A stretch of 64,000 nucleotides of DNA from JALHSW01 sp963720675 (GCA_963720675.1 CAVRGH010000010.1:1054001-1118000), one strand, 5' to 3'. Positions 44,906-54,895 are shown, counted from the first letter of the stretch. Notes: generated by a model from the letters alone, not told the origin. Translations and numbers: made by a program.

Positions 44906-45855
44906 GTGAGCGAGCACAGCTTCGAGGGGCGCGTCGCGGTCGTCACCGGCGCGGGACGTGGCATCGGCCGGGCCCATGCACTCCTGCTCGCCGACCGGGG
45001 CGCACGGGTCGTCGTCAACGACCTCGGCGGCTCGATGGACGGTGCGGGATCGGATGCCGAACCGGCCGCAACGGTCGTCGACGAGATCATCGACGCCGGC
45101 GGTGCGGCGATCGCCGACACCAGCGACGTCGCCACGGTCGCCGGTGGGCAGGCGCTCGTCGACGCGGCGACGAGCGCGTTCGGGCGCCTCGACATCCTGA
45201 TCAACAACGCCGGCATCATCAGGTGGGCGGGCTTCCCCGAAGCCGACGCGGACAACCTCGCGCCAGCACCTCGCCGTGCACGTCGGGGGTTCGTTCAACA
45301 CCACCCGCGCCGCCTGGCCCCACATGGTGGAGCAGGGCTACGGGCGCATCGTGATGACGACCTCCGCGGGACTGTTCGGGCTGCCGATGAACCTCTCCTA
45401 CGCGACAGCGAAAGGAGCCGTCATCGGACTGACGCGCAGCCTCACGACCGCCGGCGCCGCGCACGGCATCAAGGTCAACCTCATCGCCCCCGCGGCCGTC
45501 ACGCGCATGGCCGGCCGGGCCAGCAACGACCGGGGCGACGACGACGGCTCCGCGTCAATGGCGCCGGAGCTCGTCGCGCCCATGGCCGCCTTCCTCGCGC
45601 ACGAGGACTGCCCGGTCAGCGGCGAGATCTACGCAGCGGGCGCCGGTCGCTTCGCGCGCATCTTCATCGCGTCGACCCCGGGATACGTCCATTCGACCTC
45701 CGGGCAGGCCGGTGGTCCGACCAGCGTCCCGACGATCGAGGACGTCGCCGAGCACTGGACGGCGATCAACGACGAGATCGGGCTACTCCGTCCCGGCCGA
45801 CCTCACCGACTGGTCAGCCGGGTTCATGGCGCACCTCGGTCCCTCGACGGACTGA
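44906..45855 (+). CDS. Short-chain dehydrogenase, HSD17B4-like (two frameshifts)
   Basis: About 316 residues, longer than classical SDRs, like the dehydrogenase part of peroxisomal multifunctional enzyme (HSD17B4/FOX2). It has T-G-A-G-R-G-I-G-R-A-H, the V-N-D-L-G-G-S segment typical of that group, N-N-A-G-I-I, T-S-A-G-L-F-G and Y-A-T-A-K-G. Shifts lie near 45258 (collapsed GC repeat) and 45782 (extra G/C). The corrected C-terminus ends at a TGA at 45855, overlapping the convergent TetR gene by 42 bp. GTG start at 44906. Likely a 3-hydroxyacyl-CoA dehydrogenase for bulky substrates. Confidence 0.8.
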
Positions 45856-46424
45856 ATCGTCGACGAACTGCTCGACGAGGGCAAGCGTCTGCTCGTGGCC
45901 GCCACTGACACCGAGGGCTCGCTCGATCGCGACGAGCTGGGACACGCCGACCATCGCGACGAGGACGACCTCCGGGTGTGAGGTCGCCCGGCAACGGTTC
46001 GCGCGTCGCGAGCACGGCCGAGATCGCCTCGAGCTGCATGCTGCGGAACCGTTCGGCGTAGCTCGCCATCTCGGCGCGGATCGCCTTGCGGTGGTTGGCG
46101 AGCGCGGCGAACTCGACGTTGAACGCCGAACCGCGACCGTCGCTCATGGAGCGCCAGATCGTGCGGAGCGAGGGCTCGGCCTCGATCGCGCCGCTGGAAC
46201 CGGGCGAACCCCTCTTCGGCGCGTCGGCGGAACACCTCGAGGAAGAGGTCGTCCATGGTCCGGAAGTAGTAGTGGACGAGCTGCGGGCTGATGCCGGCCG
46301 TCCGCCCGACCCGTCGGGACGTGACGGCCGCGTAGCCCTCCTCCAGCATGAGCTGCTCGGCCGCGTCCAGCAGCGCGGCCCGCGTCGCTGAGTCCTTGGA
46401 GCCCACCCGCCGTGAGGAGTCCAT
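45814..46424 (-). CDS. TetR-family regulator (two frameshifts)
   Basis: About 203 residues. HTH: A-L-L-D-A-A-E-Q-L-M-L-E-E-G-Y, V-T-S-R-R-V-G-R-T-A-G-I-S and L-V-H-Y-Y-F-R-T-M-D. Shifts near 46190 and 45983 interrupt the ligand domain; after correction the tail reads H-P-E-V-V-L-V-A-M-V-G-V and ends at 45814, inside the convergent SDR gene. The ATG at 46424 has AAGGTGG 7 nt upstream. It diverges from a P450 across a 90-bp gap containing a perfect 13-bp inverted repeat, its probable operator. Confidence 0.8.
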
Positions 46425-46460
46425 CAGCGCCACCTTGTCATGGTGCGGTCGCCCGTGTTA

Positions 46461-46490
46461 GGCAGTCGCACAATAGTTTGTGCGACTGCC
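46461..46490. promoter_or_regulatory. Perfect 13-bp inverted repeat operator
   Basis: GGCAGTCGCACAA (46461-46473), spacer TAGT, TTGTGCGACTGCC (46478-46490). It lies midway between the TetR ATG (46424) and the P450 start (46515) and is unrelated to the class I and II motifs. Confidence 0.75.
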
Positions 46491-46514
46491 CAAACCGAGC
46501 CGATGGGAGCCCGA

Positions 46515-47812
46515 GTGGCGAACGATCTCGAGACGATCGACTTCTTCATGGACGAGTCGCTCGTCGAGGATCCGTACCCCTACTTCGAGCAGCTGCGCGC
46601 GGCGTGCCCGGTCGTCGCACTCCCCCATCTCGGCGTGGTCGCGGTGACCGGCTACGACGAGGCGTGCGAGGTCTACACCGACGTCGACAGATTCTCGTCG
46701 TGCAACTCGGTGATCGGTCCGTTCGCGACGTTCCCGGTCCCGCTCGAGGGTGACGACATCGGCGGCATCATCGAGCGCTACCGCGACCAGCTCCCGATGC
46801 ACGAGCACATGGTGACGATGGACCCGCCCGACCACACGCGGGAGCGGGCGCTGCTCATGCGGCTCATCACGCCGAAGCGGCTCAAGGACAACGAGGCGTT
46901 CATGTGGCGCCTCGCCGACCAGCAGCTCGACGACGTTCCTCGGCGACGGCCACGTGCGAGTTCATCAGCGCGTACGCCCAGCCCTTCGCCATGCTCGTCG
47001 TCGCCGACCTGCTCGGCGTGCCCGAGGCGGACCACCAACGCTTCCGCGAGGGCTTCGGTCTCAGCGCCAACCCCGGCGAGATCGGCGCCGGCGCCGAGCA
47101 CCAGACCGAGCTCAACGCGCTCGGGCTGGCTCGACGACTGGTTCGCGACCGTACATCGAGGACCGGCGGCGCGAGCCGCGTGACGACGTGCTCACGCGAG
47201 CTGGCGCTCGCGACGTACCCCGACGGGACCACGCCCGAGCGTCCTCAAGGTCGTGCGGACGGCGACGTTCCTGTTCGCGGCGGGCCAGGAGACGACCGCC
47301 CGACTCCTCGCCACGGCGCTGAAGCATCTCGCCGAGCACCCGGAGCTCCAGGACGAGCTGCGCGACGCATCGCGAGCTCATCCCGGGCTTCATCGCCGAG
47401 GCGTTGCGCACGGAGAGCCCGGTCAAGACCGACTTCCGTCTCGCACGGCGCAACACGACGATCGGCGGCGTCGACATCGCGGCCGGGACGCCGGTCATGC
47501 TGCTCAACGGTGCCGCCAACCGCGACCCCCGGCGCTTCGAGTGCCCCGCGGAGTTCCACGTCGACCGCCCGAACGCCCAGACCCACCTCGCGTTCGGGCG
47601 CGGCGTGCACTCCTGTCCGGGCGGCGCGCTGGCGCGTGCCGAAGACCGAGGTGAGCCTCGAACGCATCCTCGACCGCATGCGCGACATCCGGCTCTCCGA
47701 GGAGCATCACGGCCCGCCGGATGCCCGCCGCTTCAGCTACGCGCCGACCTGGGTCCTGCGTGGCCTCGACGAGCTGCACCTGGAGTTCACGCCCGTGGAC
47801 GGCGACCAGTGA
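46515..47812 (+). CDS. Cytochrome P450 (about seven frameshifts)
   Basis: About 430 residues. Visible across frames: D-L-E-T-I-D-F-F start, M-W-R-L-A-D, I-helix F-A-A-G-Q-E-T-T-A-R, ExxR in E-A-L-R-T-E, haem loop F-G-R-G-V-H-S-C-P-G and the tail R-G-L-D-E-L-H-L-E-F-T-P. Breaks lie near 46935, 47125, 47150, 47205, 47245, 47380 and 47640. The GTG at 46515 is preferred over the ATG at 46503 because GGGAG lies 7 nt before it and paralogues (56239, 60804) start similarly. The stop overlaps the SDR start (GTGA). Probably functional in the organism if the breaks are sequence errors. Confidence 0.75.
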
Positions 47813-48555
47813 GCCGCGTCGCCGTCGTGACCGGTGGCGCATCCGGCATCGGCCTCGGCGATCGCCGGCCAGCTCGTCGCCGACGGCCACCACGTCGCGA
47901 TCCTCGACCAGCACGCCGACGCGGCCGAGGCGGCGGCCGCGCAGGTGCGAGGCCACGGCTACCAAGACGCTCGCCGTCGACCGTCGACGTCGCGGACCGA
48001 GGGTCGGTCGATGCCGCGTTCGCACGCGTCCGCGCCGAGCTCGGCCGTCGAGCATCCTCGTCACCAGCGCCGGCATCGAGTCGTTCGACGCGGTCGCTCG
48101 ACATCACGCCGGAGCAGTGGAGCCGGATCCTCGCGGTGAACCTCACGGGCACGTTCGCCTGCGCACAGGCAGCCATCCCCGACATGGTCGACGCCGGTTG
48201 GGGCCGCATCGTCACGATCTCGTCGTCGAGCGCGCAGTCGGGCGCCCCGAACATGGCGCACTACGCGGCGTCGAAGGGCGGCGTCATCTCCCTCACCAAG
48301 TCCCTGGCCGTCGAGCTCGCACGGAACGGGATCACTGCCAACACGATCGCGCCGAGCCTCGTCGACACCCCCATGGCCCGAGCGGCCGAAGCCGCCGGCG
48401 ACTTCCCCGGGGTCGACGTCGTCGGGCCGATGGTCCCGCTCGGCCGGGCCGGCACGCCGGCCGACATCGCGGCGGCCTGCTCGCTCCTCTGTTCCGAGGG
48501 CGGGAGCTACATCACCGGGCAGATCATCGGCGTGAACGGCGGCATGTACATCTGA
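47809..48555 (+). CDS. Short-chain dehydrogenase/reductase (several frameshifts)
   Basis: About 247 residues. N-terminus V-S-R-V-A-V-V-T-G-G-A-S-G-I-G-L, then A-G-Q-L-V-A-D-G-H-H in another frame, T-V-D-V-A-D-R-G-S in a third, I-L-V-T-S-A-G-I-E in a fourth stretch, and an unbroken second half with T-I-S-S-S-S-A-Q, Y-A-A-S-K and G-V-N-G-G. About six small shifts lie between 47857 and 48105. It is a paralogue of the SDR at 21055-21798. GTG start overlaps the P450 stop, so hydroxylation followed by alcohol oxidation is a likely pair. Confidence 0.72.
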   Translation: MSRVAVVTGGASGIGLGDRRPARRRRPPRRDPRPARRRGRGGGRAGARPRLPRRSPSTVDVADRGSVDAAFARVRAELGRRASSSPAPASSRSTRSLDITPEQWSRILAVNLTGTFACAQAAIPDMVDAGWGRIVTISSSSAQSGAPNMAHYAASKGGVISLTKSLAVELARNGITANTIAPSLVDTPMARAAEAAGDFPGVDVVGPMVPLGRAGTPADIAAACSLLCSEGGSYITGQIIGVNGGMYI

Positions 48556-48581
48556 CGCGGTCCCGAGGCGGCCGCACCGCC

Positions 48582-50120
48582 TCAGTCGGTTCGGGTCCGC
48601 AGCTCTCGCTTCAGCACCTTGCCCGACGGGTTCCGGGGGAGCTCGTCGATCACCACGATCTCCTTCGGCACCTTGAACTTCGCGAGCTGGCCGCGGCAGT
48701 GCTCGATGAGCTCGTCGGGCGTCGTCGTCGCGTCCGGGCGCACGCACGACGTACGCGACCGGGACCTCGCCCCAGCGCTCGTCGGGGCGACCGACGACGG
48801 CGACCTCGACCACCGACTCGTGCTCGTACAGCACACGCTCGACCTCGGAGCTGGCGATGTTCTCGCCGCCGGACACGATCATGTCCTTGAGCCGATCGAC
48901 GATGTAGAGGTACCCGTCGTCGTCCTGCACGCCGATGTCGCCGGTGTGGAACCAGCCGCCGGCGAACGCCGTGCTCGTCGCGTCGGGATCGCGCCAGTAG
49001 CCCTTGAACACCTTCGGGCCGCGCAGCACGACCTCGCCGCGCTCGCCGGCGGGCATCGACGCGCCGTGCTCGTCCCAGATGTCGAGCTCGAGGTACAGGC
49101 ACGGCCGGCCGACGCTGCCCAGCTTGCGACACGGTGCTGTCGCGGTCGAGGAACGTGTCGCCCGACACCGTCTCGGTCAGGCCGTACGCGTCGGCGAACC
49201 ACGCGGACGGGAAGGTCCGCTGCGCAGGCGCTCGATGAACGGGATCGGCATCTTCTCGCCGCCCGCGATGATCACGCCGCACCGACGAGAGGTCGCGCTG
49301 CTCGATGCCGGGCACGTCGAGGATCGCGCGCACCATCGCGGGCGCGGCCCACACGGTGGTCACGCGCGACCGCTCGATCTCGTCGACGACGCGCTCGGCG
49401 TCGAACGCGCGGTGGATGATCGTCGTCGCGCCCACCGCGATCATCGTCGTGGTGACGAGGTCGAGCGCGCCGACGTGGTACAGCGGGCCGCACGCGAGCC
49501 CGACGTCGGCGCCGGTGAACCCGAACTCGGTGATGTGCGCGTAGTTCTTCCACGCCAGGTTGGCGTGCGTGAGCATGACGCCCTTCGGGCGCCCGGTCGT
49601 GCCCGACGTGTACATCAGCCGGTGGATGTCGTCGCCCTCGACGTGCGCGCGGGCCGGGCGACGCCGACTCGGCGCCGCAGATCGGCGAACCGCTCCCACC
49701 CGTCGGCGGCCGCTCGGTCGAGATGCACACGCGGACGAGGTCGCGTCCAGTCCCGCTCGGTCGCTTCGTTCGGCGAGCTCGACGCAGCGCGTCGTCGCAC
49801 ACGAGCGCGCGCGCTTCGGAGTGCTCGAGGATGAACCGCAGCTCCGGCGCCGCGAGCCGCCAGTTGATCGGCATCGCGATCGCGCCGAGATGGTTGGCGG
49901 CGAAGATCGTCGCGAGGAACTCGATGCTGTTGTACGAGAGCAGCCCGACGACGTCGCCGGCGCCGACGCCGCGTGCGTGCAGCCCGCCCGCCAGCGCCGC
50001 GGCCCAGTCCGCCATCGCCCCGTAGGTGACGACCTCGTCGCCGAAGACGGCGATCGGCTTGTCCGGCGTGCGGCGCGCGTGGTGCTCGAGCACACCGAGC
50101 CAGCTCATGTCCGGATGCAT
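48582..50120 (-). CDS. Acyl-CoA synthetase, FadD type (many frameshifts)
   Basis: About 510 residues. In order and in different frames: M-S-W-L-G-V-L-E-H-H-A-R, P-loop Y-T-S-G-T-T-G-R-P-K-G, A-Y-G-L-T-E-T (A5), W-F-H-T-G-D-I-G (A7), G-G-E-N-I-A-S-S-E-V (hinge) and N-P-S-G-K-V-L-K (catalytic Lys). Breaks cluster near 48745, 49135, 49220, 49275, 49660-49780. The overall plan resembles medium/long-chain FadD ligases. The start at 50120 (or 50108) follows the SDR gene by 15 bp; the three genes 51672 to 48582 form one minus-strand operon from the class II operator at 51702. Confidence 0.72.
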
Positions 50121-50135
50121 CCATCGTCACGACCC

Positions 50136-50892
50136 CTACGGCGCCGCGTAGCCGCCGTCGACCACGATCGCCGACCCGGTCGTCCAGCGCGACGCGTCGC
50201 TCGCGAGGTACGAGTACGCGCCGACGAGGTCGGCGGCAGTTCCCGAGCCCGAGCGGATGCTTGGCCGCGATCGCGTCGATCGCCTCCGGCGGGAGGTCGG
50301 CGTGGATGCCCGAGAGGAACGTGCCCGGGCACACGCAGTTGACGCGGATCCCGTCGCGCGCGTACTCGACCGCCGCGACCTTCGCGAGCTGGATCACCGC
50401 CGCCTTCGTCGCGCAGTACGGCGCGGCGTGCGACCACGCGGTGAGACCGGCGACCGACGCGGTGAGGACGATCGACCCCGACTGCTGCGCGCGCATGACG
50501 GGCACCGCGGCCCGGATGCCGTTGACCGCGCCGAGCACGTTGACGCGGAACGCGCGCTCCCAGTCCTCGGTCGTCAGGTTGTGGATGCGACCGTTCGGGG
50601 CGAGCACCCCGGCGTTGCTGATCAGCACGTCGAGCCGGCCGAAGCGCTCCACCGCCGAGCGCGACGACGGCTTCGACGTCGGCGATCTCGCTGACGTCGG
50701 CGGGCAACGTCTCGACCGCGCCGCGATGCTCCGGCAAGCCGTCGCACGCGTGGCCTCGAGCGACGGCGCGCTGACGTCGCTCAGCACGACGTCGGTGTCG
50801 GGTTCGCCCGCGAACTGGCGCGACAGCGCGGCGCCGAGCGTCCCGCCCGCGCCGGTGATCGACGATCGACGCTCGTCGCGCCGTGCGCTCAT
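50136..50892 (-). CDS. Short-chain dehydrogenase/reductase (several frameshifts)
   Basis: About 252 residues. Cofactor motif I-T-G-A-G-G-T-L-G, S-N-A-G-V-L-A-P-N-G, catalytic L-T-A-S-V-A-G and Y-C-A-T-K; the segment R-V-N-C-V-C-P-G-T-F is intact. Shifts lie near 50240, 50655, 50740 and 50790, with the best-preserved stretch at 50270-50650. The ATG at 50892 overlaps the upstream SDR stop (ATGA). Two adjacent SDRs in one operon suggest two consecutive alcohol oxidations, or alternate stereospecificities. Confidence 0.72.
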
Positions 50893-51672
50893 ACGAGCAG
50901 GTATCCGCCGTCGACGTTGAGCACGGTGCCGGTGACGAACGCCGACGCGTCGGACGCGAGGAACTGGTACGCGCCGGCGAGGTCGGTGGGCGCGCCCCAG
51001 CGCCGTTGCGCGGTGTGCCCGAGCACGCCGGCTTCGAGCTCGGGGCTGTTCTTCCACCGCTCGGCCAGCGGCGAGTCGAACCAGCCCGGCGCGACGACGT
51101 TCACGGTGATGCCCGCCGGCGCGAGGTCGAGCGCGAGGCCCTTCGCCAGGCCGACGAGGCCGGCCTTCGACGCGCTGTACGCGGCGAGGCCCGGCGCGCG
51201 GCCGTTCGCCGAGCACCGAGCCGGTGAAGATCAGCCGCCCGCCGTCGCCCATCACCCGGGCCGCGGCGCGGGCGCCGAGGAACGCGCCGGTGAGGTTCAC
51301 GTCGAGGATCTCGCGCCAGACCGCCGGATCGGTCTCGCGCGGTCCGGCCACGATCGGCGAGATCCCCGCGTTGCAGATCCAGACGTCGACGCCGCCCCAC
51401 TCGGCGACGGTCGGCGTCGGCGACCGCCTCGTTGAACGTCCGCGTCGGTCACGTCGCCGCCGAGCACGAGCGACGGGCCCGGGCAGCTCGGCGGCGACCG
51501 CCTTGAGGTCGGTCTCGGTGCGGGCCACCAGCGCGACCCGCGCGCCGCCCTGCGAGAACGCGTGCGCGAGCAGCCGGCCGAGGCCCCGGCTGGCGCCGGT
51601 GATGACCACCCGCTTCCCGGTCACGTCCGCGACGCCGGCGAACGACGCGGGGATCTCGATCTGCTCGGGCAT
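50889..51672 (-). CDS. Short-chain dehydrogenase/reductase (several frameshifts)
   Basis: About 260 residues. It has V-V-I-T-G-A-S-R-G-L-G-R, C-N-A-G-I-S-P, F-T-G-S-V-L-G (catalytic Ser), and after the break N-V-V-A-P-G-W-F-D-S-P and V-N-D-like G-T-V-L-N-V-D-G-G-Y. The Y-S-A-S-K segment is recoverable only by shifting near 51205. Another break is near 51415-51480. First gene of the SDR-SDR-FadD operon; its ATG at 51672 is 29 bp from the class II operator. Confidence 0.74.
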
Positions 51673-51701
51673 CGCCCTTCCCTGCTCCCACGCCACGGCG
51701 T

Positions 51702-51719
51702 TTGTACCGATCAGTACAA
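51702..51719. promoter_or_regulatory. Class II operator, palindromic copy
   Basis: TTGTACCGATCAGTACAA is an 18-bp palindrome with a single mismatched pair. TACAAT at 51715-51720 lies 9 nt before the E1 ATG at 51730, too close for a Shine-Dalgarno, so the transcript is probably leaderless and blocked by repressor binding. Confidence 0.78.
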
Positions 51720-51729
51720 TACACGGCTC

Positions 51730-53700
51730 ATGTTCAGCGCCGCCGACCTCCTCGAGATGCACCGGCGGATGCTCGTGATCCGCGGGTTCGAGGAGCGGGT
51801 GGCCGCGCTCTACCGCGACGGCGAGGTCCCCGGCTTCGTGCACCTGTCGATCGGGCAGGAGGCGTCGGCCGTCGGCGCGTGCTGGCCGCTCGCGCCCGAC
51901 CGACGTGATCACGTCGACCCATCGCGGCCACGGCCACTGCCTCGCCAAGGGTCTCGACCCGCTCGGGATGTTCGCCGAGCTGATGGCCAAGGACGAGGGC
52001 ACGAACCGCGGGCGCGGCGGCTCGATGCACATCGCCGATCCGACGATCGGCATCTTCGGCGCCAACGGGATCGTGGCGGCCGGCCTGCCGATCGCGGCGG
52101 GCGCCGCGACCGCGGCGCAGCTGCGGCGCGACGGCAGCGTCGCGGTGGCGTTCTTCGGCGACGGCGCGGTCGCGCACGGCACCTTCCACGAAGCGGTCAA
52201 CCTCGCCGCGGTGTGGCAGCTGCCGGTGATCTTCTTCTGCGAGAACAACGGCTACGCCGAGTTCTCGCCGGCGTCGACCCAGCACGCGGCGCCGCTCGAG
52301 CGGCGCGCCGCGGGCTACGGCGTCGACTACGTCGCGGTCGACGGCAACGACGTCGTGGCGACCGCGACCGCGATGCACGACGGTGGTCGACGCGGTCGCG
52401 CGCCGGGCGCGGTCCCGTCGTCGTCGAGGCCGCGACCTACCGCTGGCACGGTCACTACGAGGGCGACCCGCAGCGCTACCGGTCGCCCGACGAGGTGCGG
52501 GAGTGGGAGGCGCGCGACCCGCTGCTCGTCAACGCGCGCCGGCTCCGATCGGCGGGCGTCGCCGACGACGCGCTCGAATCGATGCAGCCGACGGTCGCGC
52601 GCGAGCTCGACGACGCCGTCGAGGCGGCCCGGCAGCTGGCCGCGCCCGGCGGTCGCGACGCTGACCGACTTCGTCGTCCGCCCGCGGCCCGAACGCCCCG
52701 AGCCGCCGGCACCGGCCGCCGACGCCCCGGTGTTCCGCACGATGGACGCGATCCGCGCCGCGCTCGAAGCGGAGCTCGAGGGCGACGAGCGCGTGTTCGT
52801 CGCCGGGATCGACGTCGCCGCCGGCGGCAACGTGTTCGGCCTGACGCGCGGCCTGCACGACCGCTTCGGCGATCGCGTCCGCGACACGCCGATCTCCGAG
52901 AGCGCGATCGTCGGCCTCGGCGTCGGCGCGGCGATGGCGGGCATGCGACCCGGTCGTCGAGCTGATGTACCTCGACTTCCTCGGCGTGTGCCTCGACCAG
53001 CTGCTCAACCAGGCCGCGAAGCTGCCGTTCATGACCGGCGGCGCCGCGCAGATGGCGCTGACCGTGCGGACGCAGTTCGGCGCGGGGCGCTCGTCGGGCA
53101 GCCAGCACTCGCAGAGCCTCGAAGCGCTGCTCGCGCACATCCCCGGGCTGACCGTCGTCATGCCGTCGACGCCGGCCGACACCTACGGGCTGCTGCGCGC
53201 CGCGATCCAGGACCCGAACCCGGTCGTGTTCATCGAGAACCGGCTGCTCTACGGCATGAAGGGACCGCAGCCGCCGGCCGACCACATCCTCCCGATCGGC
53301 AAGTCGGCGGTCGTGCGCCCGGGCACCGACATCACCGTCGTGTCGGTCTCGCGGATGGTGCACGAGGCGCTCGCCGCGGCCGAGGCGCTCGCCGGCGAAG
53401 GCATCTCCGTCGAGGTGATCGACCTGCGCACCGTCGCGCCGCTCGACATGGCGCCGATCCTCGAGTCGGTGCACAAGACGAGCCGGCTGCTGATCGCGCA
53501 CGAGGCCGTCGTCCCGTTCGGCATCGGCGCCGAGATCGCCGCGACCGTCGCGCGCGACGGCTTCTGGGACCTCGACGCGCCGATCGAACGGATCGGCGCC
53601 GCGCCGACTCCCCCGCCGTACGCGCCCGACCTCGAACGCGCGTGGCTCCCCGACCGCGACGACATCGCCGACGCGATCCGCCGCCTCGCTCGCGGTCTGA
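51730..53700 (+). CDS. Fused alpha-beta E1 component of a 2-oxoacid/acetoin-type dehydrogenase (about six frameshifts)
   Basis: About 656 residues. The first half is the E1-alpha domain: H-R-R-M-L-V-I-R-G-F-E-E-R, R-G-H-G-H-C, and the thiamine diphosphate motif G-D-G-A-V ending E-N-N. A short Pro-rich linker (R-P-E-R-P-E-P-P-A-P-A) leads directly into the E1-beta domain (E-S-A-I-V-G-L-G-V-G-A-A, L-D-Q-L-L-N-Q-A-A-K, T-R-T-type V-R-T-Q-F-G). Breaks lie near 51898, 52382, 52415, 52660, 52952 and 53690. Usually alpha and beta are separate. It would decarboxylate a 2-oxoacid or cleave an acyloin; no E2 or E3 gene is in the window. Confidence 0.75.
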
Positions 53701-53709
53701 GCGGCGCGC

Positions 53710-54861
53710 TCAGCAGCCCAGCGCGCGCGCGATCACCAGGTGCTGGATCTCGTTGGTGCCTTCGCCGATCTCGAGCACCTTCGCGTCGCAGTAGAAGCGG
53801 GCGACCGGCGACTCGAGCATGTAGCCGAGGCCGCCGTGGATCTGGACGGCCTCCGATGCCGCCCAGACCGCGAGCCGGCTCGCCTTCAGCTTCGCCATCG
53901 ACGCTTCCTTGAGGAAGGGCTGCCCGGCGTCGCGCAGGTGACGCGGCGCGGTACGTGAGCCACCGCGCCGCCTCGAGCTCGGTCGCGATGTCGGCGAGCT
54001 TGAACTGGATCGCCTGGAACTTCGAGATCGGCTGGCCGAACTGCACGCGCTGCGCGCGCGTAGTCCAGCGCCAGGTCGAGCACGGCCTGGGTCAGGCTGA
54101 GCGACAAGGCCGCGATCGAGATGCGCCCGACCTCGAGCGTGCGGAGGAACTGGCTCGAGCCCCATCGCGGGATCGCCGACGAGGTGGTCGTCGGCGACCC
54201 AGACGTCGTCGAAGAACAGCTCGCGGGTGTCGAGACCCTGCCAGCCGATGCCGCGCAGCTTCGGGCCCATGGTGAAGCCGGCGGTGTCCTTCTCGACGAC
54301 GAAGCTCGCGAACGTCGGCCGCTCGCCCTCCGCCGACTCGGTGCGGGCCAGCAGCGTCACGCCGAACGACATGTCGGTGCCGGCGTTCGAGATGAACGTC
54401 TTGCGCCCGTTGATCAGCCAGCCGCCGTCGCGCCGTACCGCCCGAGTGCTGATGCCGCGCGCGTCCGAACCGGCGTCGGGCTCGGTCAAGCCGAACGCGC
54501 CGAGGACGCGGCCCTCGGCCAGCGGTCGCAGCCAACGCTCGCGCTGCGCGTCGTCGCCGAAGAGGTACAGCGGCAGCGAGCCGATCGTCACGTGCGCCTG
54601 CCACGCGGCAGCCACCGATTGGTCGGCGAGGCCGATCTGCTCCATCGCGGCGACGAAGCCGACGGTCGACATGCCGATGCCTCCCCACTCCTCGGGGATC
54701 AGCATGCCGAGCAGCCCCAACGCGCCCATCTCTCGGAGCAGGTCGGTCGGGCACCGCGCCTCCTCCCACGCCAGCGGGGCACGAGCGGCGATCTCCTGCT
54801 GCGCGAACTCGCGGCACAGACCCACCAGATCGCGCTCGGACTCGCTGAGCGAGAAGTCCAT
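53710..54861 (-). CDS. Acyl-CoA dehydrogenase (several frameshifts)
   Basis: About 383 residues of a classical homotetrameric-type ACAD. It has G-A-F-G-L-T-E-P-D-A-G-S-D, W-L-I-N-G-R-K-T-F-I-S-N-A-G, then Q-F-G-Q-P-I-S-K-F-Q-A-I-Q, Q-I-H-G-G-L-G-Y and the catalytic-region E-G-T-N-E-I-Q. Breaks near 54155, 54062 and 53943 scramble the middle; both ends read cleanly. The ATG at 54861 lies 16 bp from the class II operator. It diverges from the CoA-transferase and converges on the E1 gene (9-bp gap). Confidence 0.78.
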   Translation of the reverse strand: MDFSLSESERDLVGLCREFAQQEIAARAPLAWEEARCPTDLLREMGALGLLGMLIPEEWGGIGMSTVGFVAAMEQIGLADQSVAAAWQAHVTIGSLPLYLFGDDAQRERWLRPLAEGRVLGAFGLTEPDAGSDARGISTRAVRRDGGWLINGRKTFISNAGTDMSFGVTLLARTESAEGERPTFASFVVEKDTAGFTMGPKLRGIGWQGLDTRELFFDDVWVADDHLVGDPAMGLEPVPPHARGRAHLDRGLVAQPDPGRARPGAGLRARSACSSASRSRSSRRSSSSSPTSRPSSRRRGGSRTAPRHLRDAGQPFLKEASMAKLKASRLAVWAASEAVQIHGGLGYMLESPVARFYCDAKVLEIGEGTNEIQHLVIARALGC

Positions 54862-54877
54862 GGGCCGGATCCTATTA

Positions 54878-54895
54878 CTGGACCGACCGGTACAA
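54878..54895. promoter_or_regulatory. Class II operator
   Basis: CTGGACCGACCGGTACAA, fifth copy of the motif, between the ACAD (start 54861) and the divergent CoA-transferase (start 55027). The + strand carries TACAAA, a possible -10 for the CoA-transferase transcript with a leader of over 100 nt. Confidence 0.72.
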
